Assembly (NCBI GenBank): GCA_963710355.1
Contig: CAVPZU010000003.1
Location: forward strand, 1-64,000
Source: Fen-1359 sp963710355
GTDB taxonomy: Bacteria; Planctomycetota; Phycisphaerae; Sedimentisphaerales; Anaerobacaceae
Direction: 5' to 3'
Length of the DNA: 64,000 bases
Part shown: positions 7,047 to 16,521 of the stretch, in pieces
How the letters are laid out: each line of letters begins with the position of its first letter
Position numbering within the stretch: the first letter of the stretch is position 1
Notes under the pieces: model-generated
The model's input: the letters and a program-made list of their open reading frames with translations, nothing else
Databases searched by the model: none
Told to the model about the DNA's origin: nothing
Program-made: the position numbers and the translations under genes

Positions 7047-8327
7047 ACTCTTTTCGAGCGATTGTTCGAAGTCGGCGATAATGTCGTCGATGTGTTCAGT
7101 GCCGACAGAGACGCGGATAAAATCGGGCGTGACGCCTGCGGCGAATTGCTCGGCCTCCGAGAGCTGCTGATGGGTCGTGCTGGCGGGATGAATAACAAGA
7201 GTTTTGCTATCGAGGATGTTAGCGAGGTGGCTGGCGAGCTTGACGCTTTCGATAAATTTTATAGCGGCTTTTTTTCCGCCTTTGATGCCGAAGCCGAGAA
7301 TAGCCCCCCGCCCTTTCGGCAGATACTTCTGGGCAAGCTTGTAATCCGGGTGCGATTTCAAGCCCGGATAATTTACCCAGGAGACGGCTGGGTGTTTTTC
7401 GAGCCATTGTGCAAGAGCGAGGGCATTTTCGCAATGGCGAGGGACGCGTAAATGCAGGGTTTCGAGACCCAGCAGGAAGAGGAAGGCGTTAAAAGGCGAC
7501 ATACAGGCGCCGGTATCCCGTAATAAAGTCACTCTCAATTTTATGATGTAGGCAAGCTCTTTGAAGGTTTCAACATATTTTAAGCCGTGATAGGCGGGGT
7601 CAGGTTCGGCAAGTTCGGGGAATTTGCCGTTAGCCCAGTTGAATTTGCCGGAATCGATGACGATGCCGCCGATGCTTGTTCCATGACCGCCGATGATTTT
7701 GGTGCAGCTATGGACGACAATGTCGATGCCGTATTCGATGGGCCTGAAAAGAATCGGCGAGGTGACGGTATTGTCGCAGAAAAGCGGTATTCCGTTATCG
7801 CGTGCGATTTTAGCAATTGCATCATAATCAGGGACATCATTTTTCGGATTGCCGATAGTTTCGATAAAAATAAGTCTTGTATTGGGTTTTATAGCCTCTG
7901 CAAAATTTTTTGGATTTTTGGGGTCAACAAAAGTTGTGTTGATACCAAGCCTGGGAAAAGTCTGGCTGAATAATGTGACAGTTCCGCCGTAAAGCGAGTT
8001 CGAGGAGACGATGTGCTGGCCGGTGCGGCAGATATTGAGGACAGCGGCAGTTATGGCGGCCATACCGGAGCTGAAGGCGAGGCCTGCAACACCGCCCTCC
8101 AAAGCAGCTAAACGCTTTTCGAGGACGTCATTGGTAGGGTTCATCAGGCGGGTATAGATATTGCCGAATTGTTTGAGTGCGAAAAGGTCTGCTGCGTGAG
8201 CAGTATCCTTAAACAGGAAACTTGTCGTCTGGTAAATGGGCACAGTTCTGCTGAGGGTGTCTGAATCGACGGTTTGGCCAGCGTGCAGAGCGAGGGTTTC
8301 GATATGATACTTTTTGTTTTCAGTCAT
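7035..8327 (-). CDS. O-acetylhomoserine sulfhydrylase (MetY-type)
   Basis: PLP enzyme of the Cys/Met metabolism family, 430 aa, the usual MetY length (CGS/CGL enzymes are about 390). It converts O-acetylhomoserine plus sulfide to homocysteine. Visible marks are the N-terminal LALHAGQTVDSDTLSRTVPIYQTTSFLFKD, the substrate-binding region YTRLMNPTNDVLEKRLAALEGG, the cofactor stretch around CDNTVTSP, and the PLP lysine in VVHSCTKIIGGHGTSIGG. The C-terminus has IHPASTTHQQLSEAE. Being in one operon with cysE and cysK, it gives the cell direct sulfide entry to both cysteine and homocysteine. The gap to nadA upstream is 11 nt. Confidence 0.93.
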   Translation of the reverse strand: MTENKKYHIETLALHAGQTVDSDTLSRTVPIYQTTSFLFKDTAHAADLFALKQFGNIYTRLMNPTNDVLEKRLAALEGGVAGLAFSSGMAAITAAVLNICRTGQHIVSSNSLYGGTVTLFSQTFPRLGINTTFVDPKNPKNFAEAIKPNTRLIFIETIGNPKNDVPDYDAIAKIARDNGIPLFCDNTVTSPILFRPIEYGIDIVVHSCTKIIGGHGTSIGGIVIDSGKFNWANGKFPELAEPDPAYHGLKYVETFKELAYIIKLRVTLLRDTGACMSPFNAFLFLLGLETLHLRVPRHCENALALAQWLEKHPAVSWVNYPGLKSHPDYKLAQKYLPKGRGAILGFGIKGGKKAAIKFIESVKLASHLANILDSKTLVIHPASTTHQQLSEAEQFAAGVTPDFIRVSVGTEHIDDIIADFEQSLEKSSKF

Positions 8328-8338
8328 AATATTTCCTT

Positions 8339-9256
8339 CTATTGTTCAGGCAAAATTTTAATCATCTTGTCGAGGGCCGATTTGGCCTTCAGTCGGATAT
8401 CTTCCGGAACGGTAATCTTAAATTTCAGGTCTTCGAGCGACCAGAGAATTTTTTCGAGAGTAATTTTTTTCATATTGGGGCAGACGGCACGTTCAGAAGC
8501 CGGTATAAATTCGGCATCCGGTCTTTGCTTTTTCAAAGGATGAATTATGCCGACCTCGGTTGCAATAATAAAGCGTTTTGCGGGGCTATCTTTGACAAAT
8601 TTGAGCATTCGGCCGGTGCTGAGGACCTGGTCGGCAAGCTTCTTTACAGGCTCGGTACATTCGGGGTGGACGAGGACAAGAGCATCGGGGTATCTCGATT
8701 TTGCATTTTTTATATCGTCTTCAGTTATAATTACATGTGAGGTGCAGTAGCCTGGCCAGAGGATAAGTTTTCTGCCGGTTTTCTGGGCGGTGAACTGGCC
8801 GAGATGCTGGTCAGGAACAAAGATGACGGATTTATCTTTGGGTAAAGAGTGAACAATTTCGACGGCGTTCGAGCTGGTGCAGCAATAATCGCTTTCGGCC
8901 TTGACGTCTGCGGTGCTGTTGACATAGCAAACAACGATTGAATCGGGATGCTGCTTCTTCAATTGTCGCAGCTGGTCTGCGGTAATCATATCAGCCATTG
9001 GGCAGCCGGCGTTTTTTTCGGGCAAAAGGACGATTTTTTTGGGCGAAAGAATGGCGGCGGTTTCGGCCATAAAACGGACGCCACAAAAAACTATTACTCC
9101 GGCATCGGTTTTAGAGGCGGCGATACTAAGGCCGAGGGAGTCGCCTGTAAAATCAGCAATATCCTGAATTTCGGGCATCTGATAATTATGAGCAAGGATA
9201 ACGGCCCTGCGTTGTGTTTTGAATTTATGAATTTTTTCAATCAAACTGCTTTTCAT
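8339..9256 (-). CDS. nadA: Quinolinate synthase
   Basis: [4Fe-4S] enzyme that condenses iminoaspartate with dihydroxyacetone phosphate to quinolinate in NAD synthesis. 305 aa from MKSSLIEK; a longer frame exists but would overlap cysE. The three cluster ligands are visible with family spacing: C85 (AGCPMADM), C171 (PGYCTSH) and C259 (AVCPNMKK). Other signatures are AHNYQMPEIQDIADFTGDSL and FVPDQHLG. No nadB or nadC is next to it; instead it sits inside a cysteine/Fe-S operon, probably because its cluster depends on that supply. It starts 4 nt after the serine acetyltransferase stop. Confidence 0.94.
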   Translation of the reverse strand: MKSSLIEKIHKFKTQRRAVILAHNYQMPEIQDIADFTGDSLGLSIAASKTDAGVIVFCGVRFMAETAAILSPKKIVLLPEKNAGCPMADMITADQLRQLKKQHPDSIVVCYVNSTADVKAESDYCCTSSNAVEIVHSLPKDKSVIFVPDQHLGQFTAQKTGRKLILWPGYCTSHVIITEDDIKNAKSRYPDALVLVHPECTEPVKKLADQVLSTGRMLKFVKDSPAKRFIIATEVGIIHPLKKQRPDAEFIPASERAVCPNMKKITLEKILWSLEDLKFKITVPEDIRLKAKSALDKMIKILPEQ

Positions 9257-9260
9257 TTGG

Positions 9261-10176
9261 TTATTTTTTCCCTTCTTTATAAACAAGGTCGGCGTGCGGG
9301 GTTGAGACAATTACACCAGGCGGAACCGATTCGCGAATCCAGACGTTTCCGCCAATGGTAGTGCCTTCGCCGATAACGACATCGCCAAGAATGGTAGCCT
9401 CGGCATAAATGGTGACATTGTCCTCAATGGTGGGGTGCCTCTTTACGCCACGAACAACCCTGCCCTTTTCATCCGTTCTGACACTTAAGGCTCCGAGAGT
9501 GGCCCCCTGATAAATCCTGACATTGTCACCAATAATTGTCGTTTCACCAATAACTACGCCGGTGCCGTGGTCGATAAAGAAGTTTCTGCCGATTTCGAGC
9601 GCCCGGATGAATATCGATGCCGGACATCGAATGTGCATATTCGGTCATTATACGCGGAATCAGGGGGACCTGTTTAATATAAAGCTCGTGTGCAACCCGG
9701 TAGGTGGAAATGGCAACAATGCAGGGGTAGCTAATAACAATTTCCTCATAAGATTGCGCTGCGGGGTCGCCTTCAAAGGCAGCAGCAACATCACCCTTTA
9801 GGTATTCCCTGATTTTTGGAAGCTCTTTCAAGAGATGCAAAGTGGCATCTTCGGCCATTTGTCGGCAATCACCTGTTTGGCAATCGGCCAATCTGCAGTG
9901 GTATTTGAAGGCGCGTTCAATCTGCTCCGAAAGTTCGGTATATATATGATAGAGGATATCGACAACAACAAATCTGACATTGGCCCTTGTGACGGTTCTT
10001 TTACCGGCGTAGCCGGGGAAGAGCAGCTCGGTCAACAAATCGAGGACCTGGATGATTTTATCGCGGACGGGCAGATTGGCGGTGTCGATAAAATTTATGC
10101 CGCTGTCGCCCTGGTAAGTTTGAGTAATCTGGTCAACCAGTTTTTCAATCGTTTCATTTGTTAAGTCATTTTGCAT
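9261..10176 (-). CDS. cysE: Serine O-acetyltransferase (CysE/EpsC type), broken by a 1-nt insertion
   Basis: Acetylates serine to O-acetylserine, the substrate for the adjacent cysteine synthase. The protein is read in two frames: 10176 to about 9595 gives the helical N-terminal domain ending RIMTEYAHSMSGIDIHPGAR, and the second frame continues IGRNFFIDHGTGVVIGETTIIGDNVRIYQGATLGALSV, the left-handed beta-helix acyltransferase repeats. The joint is at a TTT run (9593-9595); removing one base restores IHPGARIGRNFFIDHG and a product of about 304 aa, normal for the long EpsC-type enzymes. Because the gene is conserved on both sides of the break and sits in a biosynthetic operon, a sequencing error is likely. 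Confidence 0.88.
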
Positions 10177-10223
10177 TTTTTATATTCCTCGAAAATGGAA
10201 AAAAAGGACGTTGGAATTTCCTT

Positions 10224-11150
10224 TTACAGGTCTGCGAACATTTCGGTTGAAATATATCTTTCGCCGGTATCCGGCAGTATGACAACGATAGTTTTTCCTT
10301 TATTTTCGGCACGTTCTGCAAGCTGGAAGGCTGCCCAGGCGGCTGCACCGGAGCTAATACCCGCCAATATACCTTCCTTCGAGGCGAGTTGTCGAGCGGT
10401 ATGTATGGCATCTTTGTTCGAGACGCGAATAACCTCGTCAATAATATTTCTGTTGAGGACCTGCGGAACAAAACCTGCGCCGATACCCTGAATTTTATGC
10501 GGGCCGGGTTTTCCGCCCGAAAGGACAGGCGAATCTTCGGGTTCGACGGCGACAACCTTTACATTTTTATTTCGTTGTTTGAGGACTTCGCCGCAGCCGG
10601 TAATGGTGCCGCCTGTGCCGACACCGGCAACAAAAATGTCGATTTTGCCATCGGTATCAGACCAAATCTCCTCGGCGGTGGTCTCCCTGTGAATCTGCGG
10701 ATTGGCAGGATTGTTAAACTGCTGCGGCATAAATGAGCCGGGATTTTCATTGATGAGCTGATCGGCCTTTTCAATGGCACCGGTCATACCGCGTTCTGCC
10801 GGGGTAAGAACGATTTGTGCGCCGAAGAGGGTAAGGAGTTTTCGTCTCTCGATGCTCATAGATTCGGGCATAGTCAAAATAAGCTTAAGTCCCCTTACAG
10901 CACAGACATAAGCCAATCCTATGCCGGTATTTCCGCTGGTCGGCTCGATGATAATTGTGTTTTCGTTAATCAGCCCCTGCTGCTGGGCGGCATCTATCAT
11001 AGCCAATGCGATTCTGTCCTTTATGCTGTGCGAGGGATTGAAGGCCTCAAGTTTTGCCAGAACTGCAGCATCAGGCGGCGCAAGTTTGTTAATTTTGACC
11101 AGGGGGGTAAAGCCAATGACCTCTGTTATGTCTGCGAAAATTGCACTCAT
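10224..11150 (-). CDS. cysK: Cysteine synthase A (O-acetylserine sulfhydrylase)
   Basis: PLP fold-type II enzyme making cysteine from O-acetylserine and sulfide; 308 aa, family length. PLP lysine in NPSHSIKDRIA, phosphate/substrate loop TSGNTGIGLA, glycine-rich GVGTGGTITG, and KIQGIGAGFVP are all present. The start chosen is MSAIFADI; an upstream TTG (11165) is possible. It lies between the Rrf2 regulator and cysE and would form the cysteine synthase complex with CysE. Regulation by the Rrf2 protein encoded just upstream is likely, as with CymR or IscR. Confidence 0.95.
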   Translation of the reverse strand: MSAIFADITEVIGFTPLVKINKLAPPDAAVLAKLEAFNPSHSIKDRIALAMIDAAQQQGLINENTIIIEPTSGNTGIGLAYVCAVRGLKLILTMPESMSIERRKLLTLFGAQIVLTPAERGMTGAIEKADQLINENPGSFMPQQFNNPANPQIHRETTAEEIWSDTDGKIDIFVAGVGTGGTITGCGEVLKQRNKNVKVVAVEPEDSPVLSGGKPGPHKIQGIGAGFVPQVLNRNIIDEVIRVSNKDAIHTARQLASKEGILAGISSGAAAWAAFQLAERAENKGKTIVVILPDTGERYISTEMFADL

Positions 11151-11207
11151 AATATTCACTTTCAAAAAAGACGGTTTAGAATTTTATATTGTTCGGTAGA
11201 AAACTTA

Positions 11208-11247
11208 TCATTGCGAGTCCGCCGTCCGCCTTCGGCCTCGCAATGAC
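11208..11247. repeat. Short palindromic repeat between rrf2 and cysK
   Basis: Perfect 10-bp inverted arms TCATTGCGAG (11208-11217) and CTCGCAATGA (11237-11246) separated by a GC-rich loop. The CATTGCGAG...CTCGCAATG palindrome is a widespread REP-like intergenic motif in bacteria. Here it separates the regulator from the structural genes and could attenuate or process the operon mRNA; that is inference. Confidence 0.6.
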
Positions 11248-11256
11248 AGAACAATT

Positions 11257-11691
11257 TTATATTTGATAATCCGGGATATCATTATTTTTTGCACTATCAA
11301 CCAAATCCTGCAAGGTTAAGGACCCAAGGACGTTTTCGACGGCGTCATTAACCTGAATCCAGAGGCCTTTAACCAAACAATCTGCAAACCGTCTGCAGGC
11401 TCCCCTGTTCTTTACACAATCAACGAGAGCAACCTGTCCTTCCAAACAACGAAAACATTCGATAAGCTTAATCTGGTCGGGAGATTTAGCAAGGAAGTAG
11501 CCACCCTGAGAGCCCCTGGTGCTTTTAACGATGCCAGCAGTCTTCAGGGCAGCAATGACCCTTTCGAGATACTTTACAGAAATCCCCTGCCTGTCGGCAA
11601 TAATTTTGAGCGATAACGGTTTTTTCCTGTAATTACAGGCCAGTTCCGCAACCGCTCTGATACCATATCTTGTCCGAGATGAGATATTCAT
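11257..11691 (-). CDS. Rrf2-family regulator with IscR-like cysteines
   Basis: 144-aa winged-helix repressor or activator. The N-terminus NISSRTRYGIRAVAELA, recognition region GISVKYLERVIAALKTAGIVKSTRGSQGGY and the C-terminal helix are typical of Rrf2. Three cysteines, C92, C99 and C105 (VDCVKNRGACRRFADC), have nearly the spacing of the [2Fe-2S] ligands of IscR, and C79 and C82 lie nearby. It heads the cysteine/Fe-S operon, so it is well placed to sense cluster status or, like CymR, cysteine status through CysK. I cannot decide between these from sequence. Confidence 0.9.
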   Translation of the reverse strand: MNISSRTRYGIRAVAELACNYRKKPLSLKIIADRQGISVKYLERVIAALKTAGIVKSTRGSQGGYFLAKSPDQIKLIECFRCLEGQVALVDCVKNRGACRRFADCLVKGLWIQVNDAVENVLGSLTLQDLVDSAKNNDIPDYQI

Positions 11692-12003
11692 CTTATTCCT
11701 ACTATTCCTATCACTTTGGTAGTATATTTAATAAAATACGAAAGAAAATCAAGGAAAAAAGTGTTTTTTTTGGTTTTTTTATTCTGGATAAACTTCAGAG
11801 CCGTAGAATTACTCGAAAACTGTGGTTAATACACAATATATCGTAGTTGAGCCACATTTGGGCTACTATATATTGTGGTTTGGAGAAACAATAAAAATCA
11901 TATCCATAAATGGTGAGCTTGTCGGAACCAATTCTTGACAGAATTTAATTGAAAACCTATAATCATAAAGACAAGCGAGATAAATCAAAAGGAACCCAAA
12001 AGG
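11692..12003. promoter_or_regulatory. Divergent intergenic region between the Rrf2 operon and the GT4-toroid gene
   Basis: 312 bp without a credible gene. It must hold the promoter of the leftward Rrf2/cysteine operon and that of the rightward glycosyltransferase. Next to the rrf2 start is a loose dyad CTACCAAAGTGATAG (minus strand; plus coordinates about 11716-11731), a candidate autoregulatory site, and in the middle a longer dyad (11832-11877). The GT gene start at 12004 is preceded by AAAAGG. Confidence 0.45.
11832..11877. promoter_or_regulatory. Long inverted repeat, possible operator
   Basis: CACAATATAT at 11832-11841 pairs perfectly with ATATATTGTG at 11868-11877; after one mismatch four more pairs follow (GTAG/CTAC). 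The loop is about 16 nt. There is no U-tract, so it is more likely a protein-binding dyad than a terminator. The heptamer TGTGGTT occurs at 11821 and again at 11874. The binding protein is unknown. Confidence 0.45.
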
Positions 12004-14400
12004 ATGGGAAAAGGTTCTTGGAAAAAAATCGTTTTTGTTTCCTCATACCCGCCGAGAAGATGTGGAATAGCAACCTTTACAAGTGACCTTATCAGCAGCA
12101 TTTCTTTGGCCGGCAGAGAAAATTTTGAACCGCTGGTGGTTGCAATGCAGACGGGCGAGCAGGGGTACAGCGAGCCGGTAAAGTTTGAGATTTCGACCGG
12201 AGGTCAAAAACGATTATATCAGCGCGGCAGATTACATAAATTTCAGCCACGTTGACCTTGTGAACATACAGCACGAATTCGGTCTTTTCGGGGGCGAAGC
12301 CGGGTCATATCTGAATCTGCTCATCGAGAGGATAAATGCGCCTGTAATAACAACGCTTCACACGGTGCTGGAGTCGCCGGAGCCTGCATATCATAAATCA
12401 ACGGTAGCGGTTTGCAACGGTTCTCACAAGGTAATAGTGATGAATGATCGCGGGATAAGGATGCTGCGTGACATATACGGGATTGCGGAGAGTAAAATAG
12501 AATTGATACCGCATGGGATACCAGATTTGCCGTTTGTGGACAGCAGTTATTACAAGCACAAATTCGGGATAGAGGGAAGAAGGACAATCCTTACATTCGG
12601 CCTGCTGAGCAGAAACAAGGGGATAGAAACGGTGCTGAAGGCGATGCCGGCAATTATAGAGTCGGAACCAACGGTATTGTATATAATCCTCGGGATGACG
12701 CACCCGCAGGTATTAAGATACGAGGGCGAAAGCTACCGATTCGGTCTGCAGCGACTGGCGGAGGAGATGGGGTGCAGCGAGCACGTGATGTTCGTGAACA
12801 GATTCGTAAGCGATGAGGAGCTGCATAATTTTCTGTGTGCGACAGATGTGTATATAACGCCATATCAAAATGCCGAACAGCTTACAAGCGGGACATTATC
12901 ATTTGCGGTGGGGGCGGGCAAGGCGGTTGTATCGACGCCATACTGGGCGGCAGAGGAGCTGCTGGCGGATGGACGCGGAAAATTAGTAAAGTTCGGGGAT
13001 CCGAAAAAACTGGCGGAGGCAATAGTGGAGATCTTCAAGAACGATTCTCTGTATTATTCGCTGCGAAGGAAGGCATACGATTACGGCAGAAGCAGGATAT
13101 GGCCCCAAATAGGACAGGCGTACTGGAAGCTGTTTAACACGGTAGAGCAGCCGTTGAGGAAAAGTGCGGAAGCATCCGGGTCGCCTGTAAAGGAGAAAAC
13201 GAGTATAGAATTGCCGGAACCATCGCTGATTCATATAAGGAGACTTACTGACGACACAGGGATATTTCAGCACGCCTGTTTTAAAATACCGGAGAGAAAA
13301 AACGGCTACTGCACGGACGATAACGCCCGGGCTGTGATAGCGATGACCAAGTATTATGCACAATATGCAGATGTGCAGGCATTAAGGCTACTGGATACCT
13401 ATTTGGCGTTTATAATGCATTCGCAGGATGAAAAAGGATACGTGCGAAACCTGATGAAGTTTGACAGGAGTGGGCAGCGGATGAAGCGATTAACGATACC
13501 CATGGACGTGTTTTATGGGCTTATGGAATAGTATTGGCGAACCCGCCATCGAGCGCATATATACCGGTGATAAAGGATCGTTTCGACAATTCCGCTCAAC
13601 ATATCAACGGACAGATGCCGCACGGTCTTGCCTATTCGATTCTCGGGATGGCGGACTATTTAAAACAATTTCCGGGGGCAAGCGAAATAAAACGGAGGAT
13701 GGAATTTGCAGCGGAGAAACTTTTGGCGCTTTATGAGCAAAACAGTACGGACGACTGGCAGTGGTTTGAAAACAGGTTAGTTTATGATAATGCGGTTTTT
13801 CCGTGCGCATTATATGCGGCAGGCCAGGTGCTTGGTGACAAATATGTGGAAGTTGCGGACAAAACCTGCCGGTTTCTGCTTTCGCAGACATATAACGGAA
13901 GCCATTTCAGTTTTGTAGGCTGTCAAGGGTGGTTTCCGAAGGGCGGAAGGAAGGCGAAGTTCGACCAGCAGCCTATCGAGGTCGCCAGCACAGTGATGAT
14001 GCTAAAGGCGGGATACGATGCGAGCGGCGACGGCAGTTTCCTGAAGCTGCAGAAGAAGGCCTTCGACTGGTTTCTGGGTGAAAACGACCTGGGACTTGCG
14101 GTCTACGATTTCAAGACGAAAGGCTGCCGCGACGGTTTGATGGAGTGCGGAGTGAATGAAAACGAGGGCGCGGAAAGCCTATTAAGTTTCCTGTTAAGCC
14201 TGTTAACAATATCCGAAAATTACACGCCAGCCAACAGGCTGCAGGATGGCAGGAGCATATCCGCAATCGGGAAGGGAAGGAAACAATCTATGGTGAGCCG
14301 GTCGAACCCATCCGAAGGCAACGAGAAAGAAATGCTGTTTCCGATTATCGAAATACCGTCCAAAGGGATGACGAAAAATTCGACAACAAAACCCACATAA
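12004..14400 (+). CDS. GT4 glycosyltransferase fused to an alpha/alpha-toroid domain, with two compensating 1-nt shifts
   Basis: About 798 aa when read through. Residues 1-390 are a GT-B glycosyltransferase: VFVSSYPPRRCGIATFTSDL, IQHEFGLFGG, FGLLSRNKGIE, and the nucleotide-sugar region TPYQNAEQLTSGTLSFAVGAGKAVVSTPYWAAEEL. The remainder (from IHIRRLTDDTGIFQHACF, GYCTDDNARAV) is a helical toroid domain often attached to this GT4 type. The reading frame breaks twice: an extra T in a TTT run at 12191-12193, and a missing base near 13477. Repaired, the protein reads EINDTHGRVLWAYGIVLANPP-like across the second joint (observed frame: ADEAINDTHGRVLWAYG). The two shifts cancel. Substrate unknown; it stands alone, outside the exopolysaccharide operon. 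Confidence 0.85.
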
Positions 14401-14408
14401 AAAAGGGT

Positions 14409-14430
14409 TTAGTTTTGAGCTGTTAGTTTT
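14409..14430. repeat. Solo copy of the AT-rich repeat found beside the four-helix-bundle gene
   Basis: Identical over 22 bp to 6553-6574. Here it stands alone just after the GT4-toroid gene, with no four-helix-bundle gene next to it. Confidence 0.5.
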
Positions 14431-14535
14431 TAGCCGTGGAATAAACAGACATACTATCCCTACCTATGGTGTGGCCAAGCCACAAACAACCGGCGGGGTA
14501 AATACAGCAAACAGAGCGGCAAGAGGCAGCAGGTT

Positions 14536-14673
14536 TTAGAAATCCTCAAGTATTTGAGCGCTCTTTTGACCTGTCCACTTGATATCGCCCCCGATACCCT
14601 GAACCGTCTGGCAATTAGTCAGAAACAGGAGAAAAAAGAGCAAGAGAATTATCAGGAGCAATTTTCTGAACAT
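14536..14673 (-). CDS. Entericidin-like small lipoprotein
   Basis: 45-aa protein: a positively charged start MFRKL, a Leu/Phe-rich signal helix, the lipobox LTNC at residues 18-21, then TVQGIGGDIKWTGQ. The C-x-TVQGIGxDI pattern after the lipobox is that of entericidin EcnA/EcnB family membrane lipoproteins. Entericidins are tiny bacteriolytic/antidote lipoproteins in E. coli; the role in other bacteria is mostly unknown. It lies alone on the minus strand in the gap between the GT4-toroid gene and exonuclease III. Its short length explains why an automatic call could miss it. Confidence 0.8.
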   Translation of the reverse strand: MFRKLLLIILLLFFLLFLTNCQTVQGIGGDIKWTGQKSAQILEDF

Positions 14674-14827
14674 TTTTGTGTCCCTTTTCAGCTTGCACCT
14701 AATCTGTTTTTATTATCAGACAACCGTTCTTCAATATTCTGTTGTATAGTATTTCAATTATTACACAGAATCATATATAATATCGGTCAGGGATGATAAT
14801 TTACGATAGTTTTTTCAGGGCGGATTT

Positions 14828-15595
14828 ATGAAGATTGCAAGTTTTAACGTCAACGGTTTGCGGGCGAGGCTGCCGATAGTGGTTGACTGGCTGTCGAAGC
14901 ATAAGCCCGATATCCTTTGTGTTCAGGAAACAAAGGTTCAGAATGAGGATTTTCCGGGCGAGGCCATCGACGAAACTGGTTATAAATATGTATATGCCGG
15001 CCAAAAAAGCTACAATGGCGTGGCAATTTTCAGCAAAAAAAGGCTTTCCAAGACGCAGGCCGGCTTTGATGACGAGCCTAAAGACCAAAGCCGATTGTTA
15101 AAAACGGAGGTGGACGGAATAATAATCGTCAATATCTATATACCACAGGGATACTCGCCCGAATCTGAGATGTTCCGGTACAAATTAAGGTGGTTTGAAC
15201 ATCTGCGAGAATATTTTGAGAAAAATTTTAAGCGGACCGACCCGATTGTCTGGTTAGGCGACTTTAATGTAGCGCCGGAGGATATTGATGTATATGACCC
15301 TGTGGGCTTTTTAGGACACGTTTGTTTCAATCCGGATGTAAAAAAGGCCCTCAAAAAGGTCTGTCAGTGGGGTTTTGAAGATTTATTTCGCAAGCACTGC
15401 AAAGAGGCCAGCCAATATACGTACTGGGATTACAGAGAGAGAAATTCGTTCTCGCGAAATTTAGGATGGCGGTTAGACCATATAATGGCGACAGAAGCGC
15501 TGACCAAAAAATGCAAGGCCTGCTACATCGACAAAGAGCCTCGCACCGCCGAACGCCCAAGCGACCACACGCCGGTAGTGGCGGAATTTGATTGA
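14828..15595 (+). CDS. xthA: Exodeoxyribonuclease III
   Basis: AP endonuclease and 3'-5' exonuclease for base-excision repair, 255 aa, normal for the family. Visible motifs: KIASFNVNGLRAR (Asn), ILCVQETKV (catalytic Glu binding Mg), YNGVAIFSK, WLGDFNVAPEDIDVYDP (GDFN), and the C-terminal LGWRLDHI...ERPSDHTPVVAEF (catalytic His in SDHTPV). Single gene with its own upstream region. No operon partner. Confidence 0.95.
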   Translation: MKIASFNVNGLRARLPIVVDWLSKHKPDILCVQETKVQNEDFPGEAIDETGYKYVYAGQKSYNGVAIFSKKRLSKTQAGFDDEPKDQSRLLKTEVDGIIIVNIYIPQGYSPESEMFRYKLRWFEHLREYFEKNFKRTDPIVWLGDFNVAPEDIDVYDPVGFLGHVCFNPDVKKALKKVCQWGFEDLFRKHCKEASQYTYWDYRERNSFSRNLGWRLDHIMATEALTKKCKACYIDKEPRTAERPSDHTPVVAEFD

Positions 15596-15671
15596 TGAAC
15601 ACAAACGCACCAAATACCCTCAGAATCAGTGACTGTTGGCCGTCTGTTGGTTCTTTTTGTTGGGCATTATT

Positions 15672-16521
15672 TTATCCCTCCTTGGTCTCTGAGCTGACTG
15701 AAGTTTCGACATGCTTTATGAATCCCGACACGAGCCTTTCACTAGCACCGGCACACATGCAGATCACAAGTAATAAGGCAAATGAATAATCAGTAGCTTT
15801 GGTAAAGCCAAGTATGATGTTTGCTCTTATCGCTAAGGCGATCAGAAGAGCACCTATATTTCCAACCAATACTCGCGAAGTGCTTTCGATATAATGAATG
15901 CGAGGTCCAGCAGTGGGATCCATCTGTATTTTTTCTGCACGGATAAGTACGGAAAACAACGCTCCAGTGCCACCGAGTAAAGCGCCAAGGATTACTTCGA
16001 ATGCATTGCTGCCAAAAAAGGGAACGACATATAATCTTAGTAGCCACAGAGCACATGCAATCAAAAAAGTCGGCAACGCAATGAGTGTCGCGCCACATAC
16101 ATACCAACCGCGTGCGTTCTCCACTGACCTTGCGAGGAGATAGGATTCAGCCATGTCCAGGACTCTGTGTGAGTTTGTCTCGTCTTTGTCGCCTATAACG
16201 CGTGCCATGCTTTCAGCGAGGAGTTCGCCAAACGCTTTAATTTGGGATTTACGTAATGACGTCCTTGAGAGCGTTTCGAGTAGACGCAATCTATTGGCAA
16301 TAGCCCCAAAGCTTAGGTATCGTCGTATCGTCATATTTGTCTGTGAGCGACCATTCTACAAAGAAATTATCATCTATGTAGATAATATAATCATCAGTAG
16401 AATCAATGAGGCTGTGAATCTTCTTGTTGAGAGTAGGTTCTATGTCTCCTTCACAGAAGGAAGAGAAATCATTAACGATAACACCGGAGCCTTTTGGGGG
16501 GTTATATTCGTCCGAAGTCAT
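15672..16521 (-). CDS. Membrane protein of unknown function, probably one gene split by a 1-nt shift
   Basis: Two overlapping frames: 16521-16291 (76 aa, soluble acidic N-terminus ending KYDDTTIPKLWGYCQ) and 16334-15672 (220 aa). The second begins TIRRYLSFGAIANRLRLLETLSRTS, which looks like the interior of a protein rather than a start, and then has four hydrophobic segments in its C-terminal two-thirds. Joining the frames near 16315-16325 gives about 282 aa. GGAG stands 7 nt before the upstream ATG, supporting 16521 as the true start. I do not recognise the family. Two separate overlapping genes remain possible. Confidence 0.6.

Noticed and set aside
14554..14796. A plus-strand 80-aa gene
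   Set aside because: It is the shadow of the entericidin-like gene on the other strand, which has a signal peptide and lipobox.
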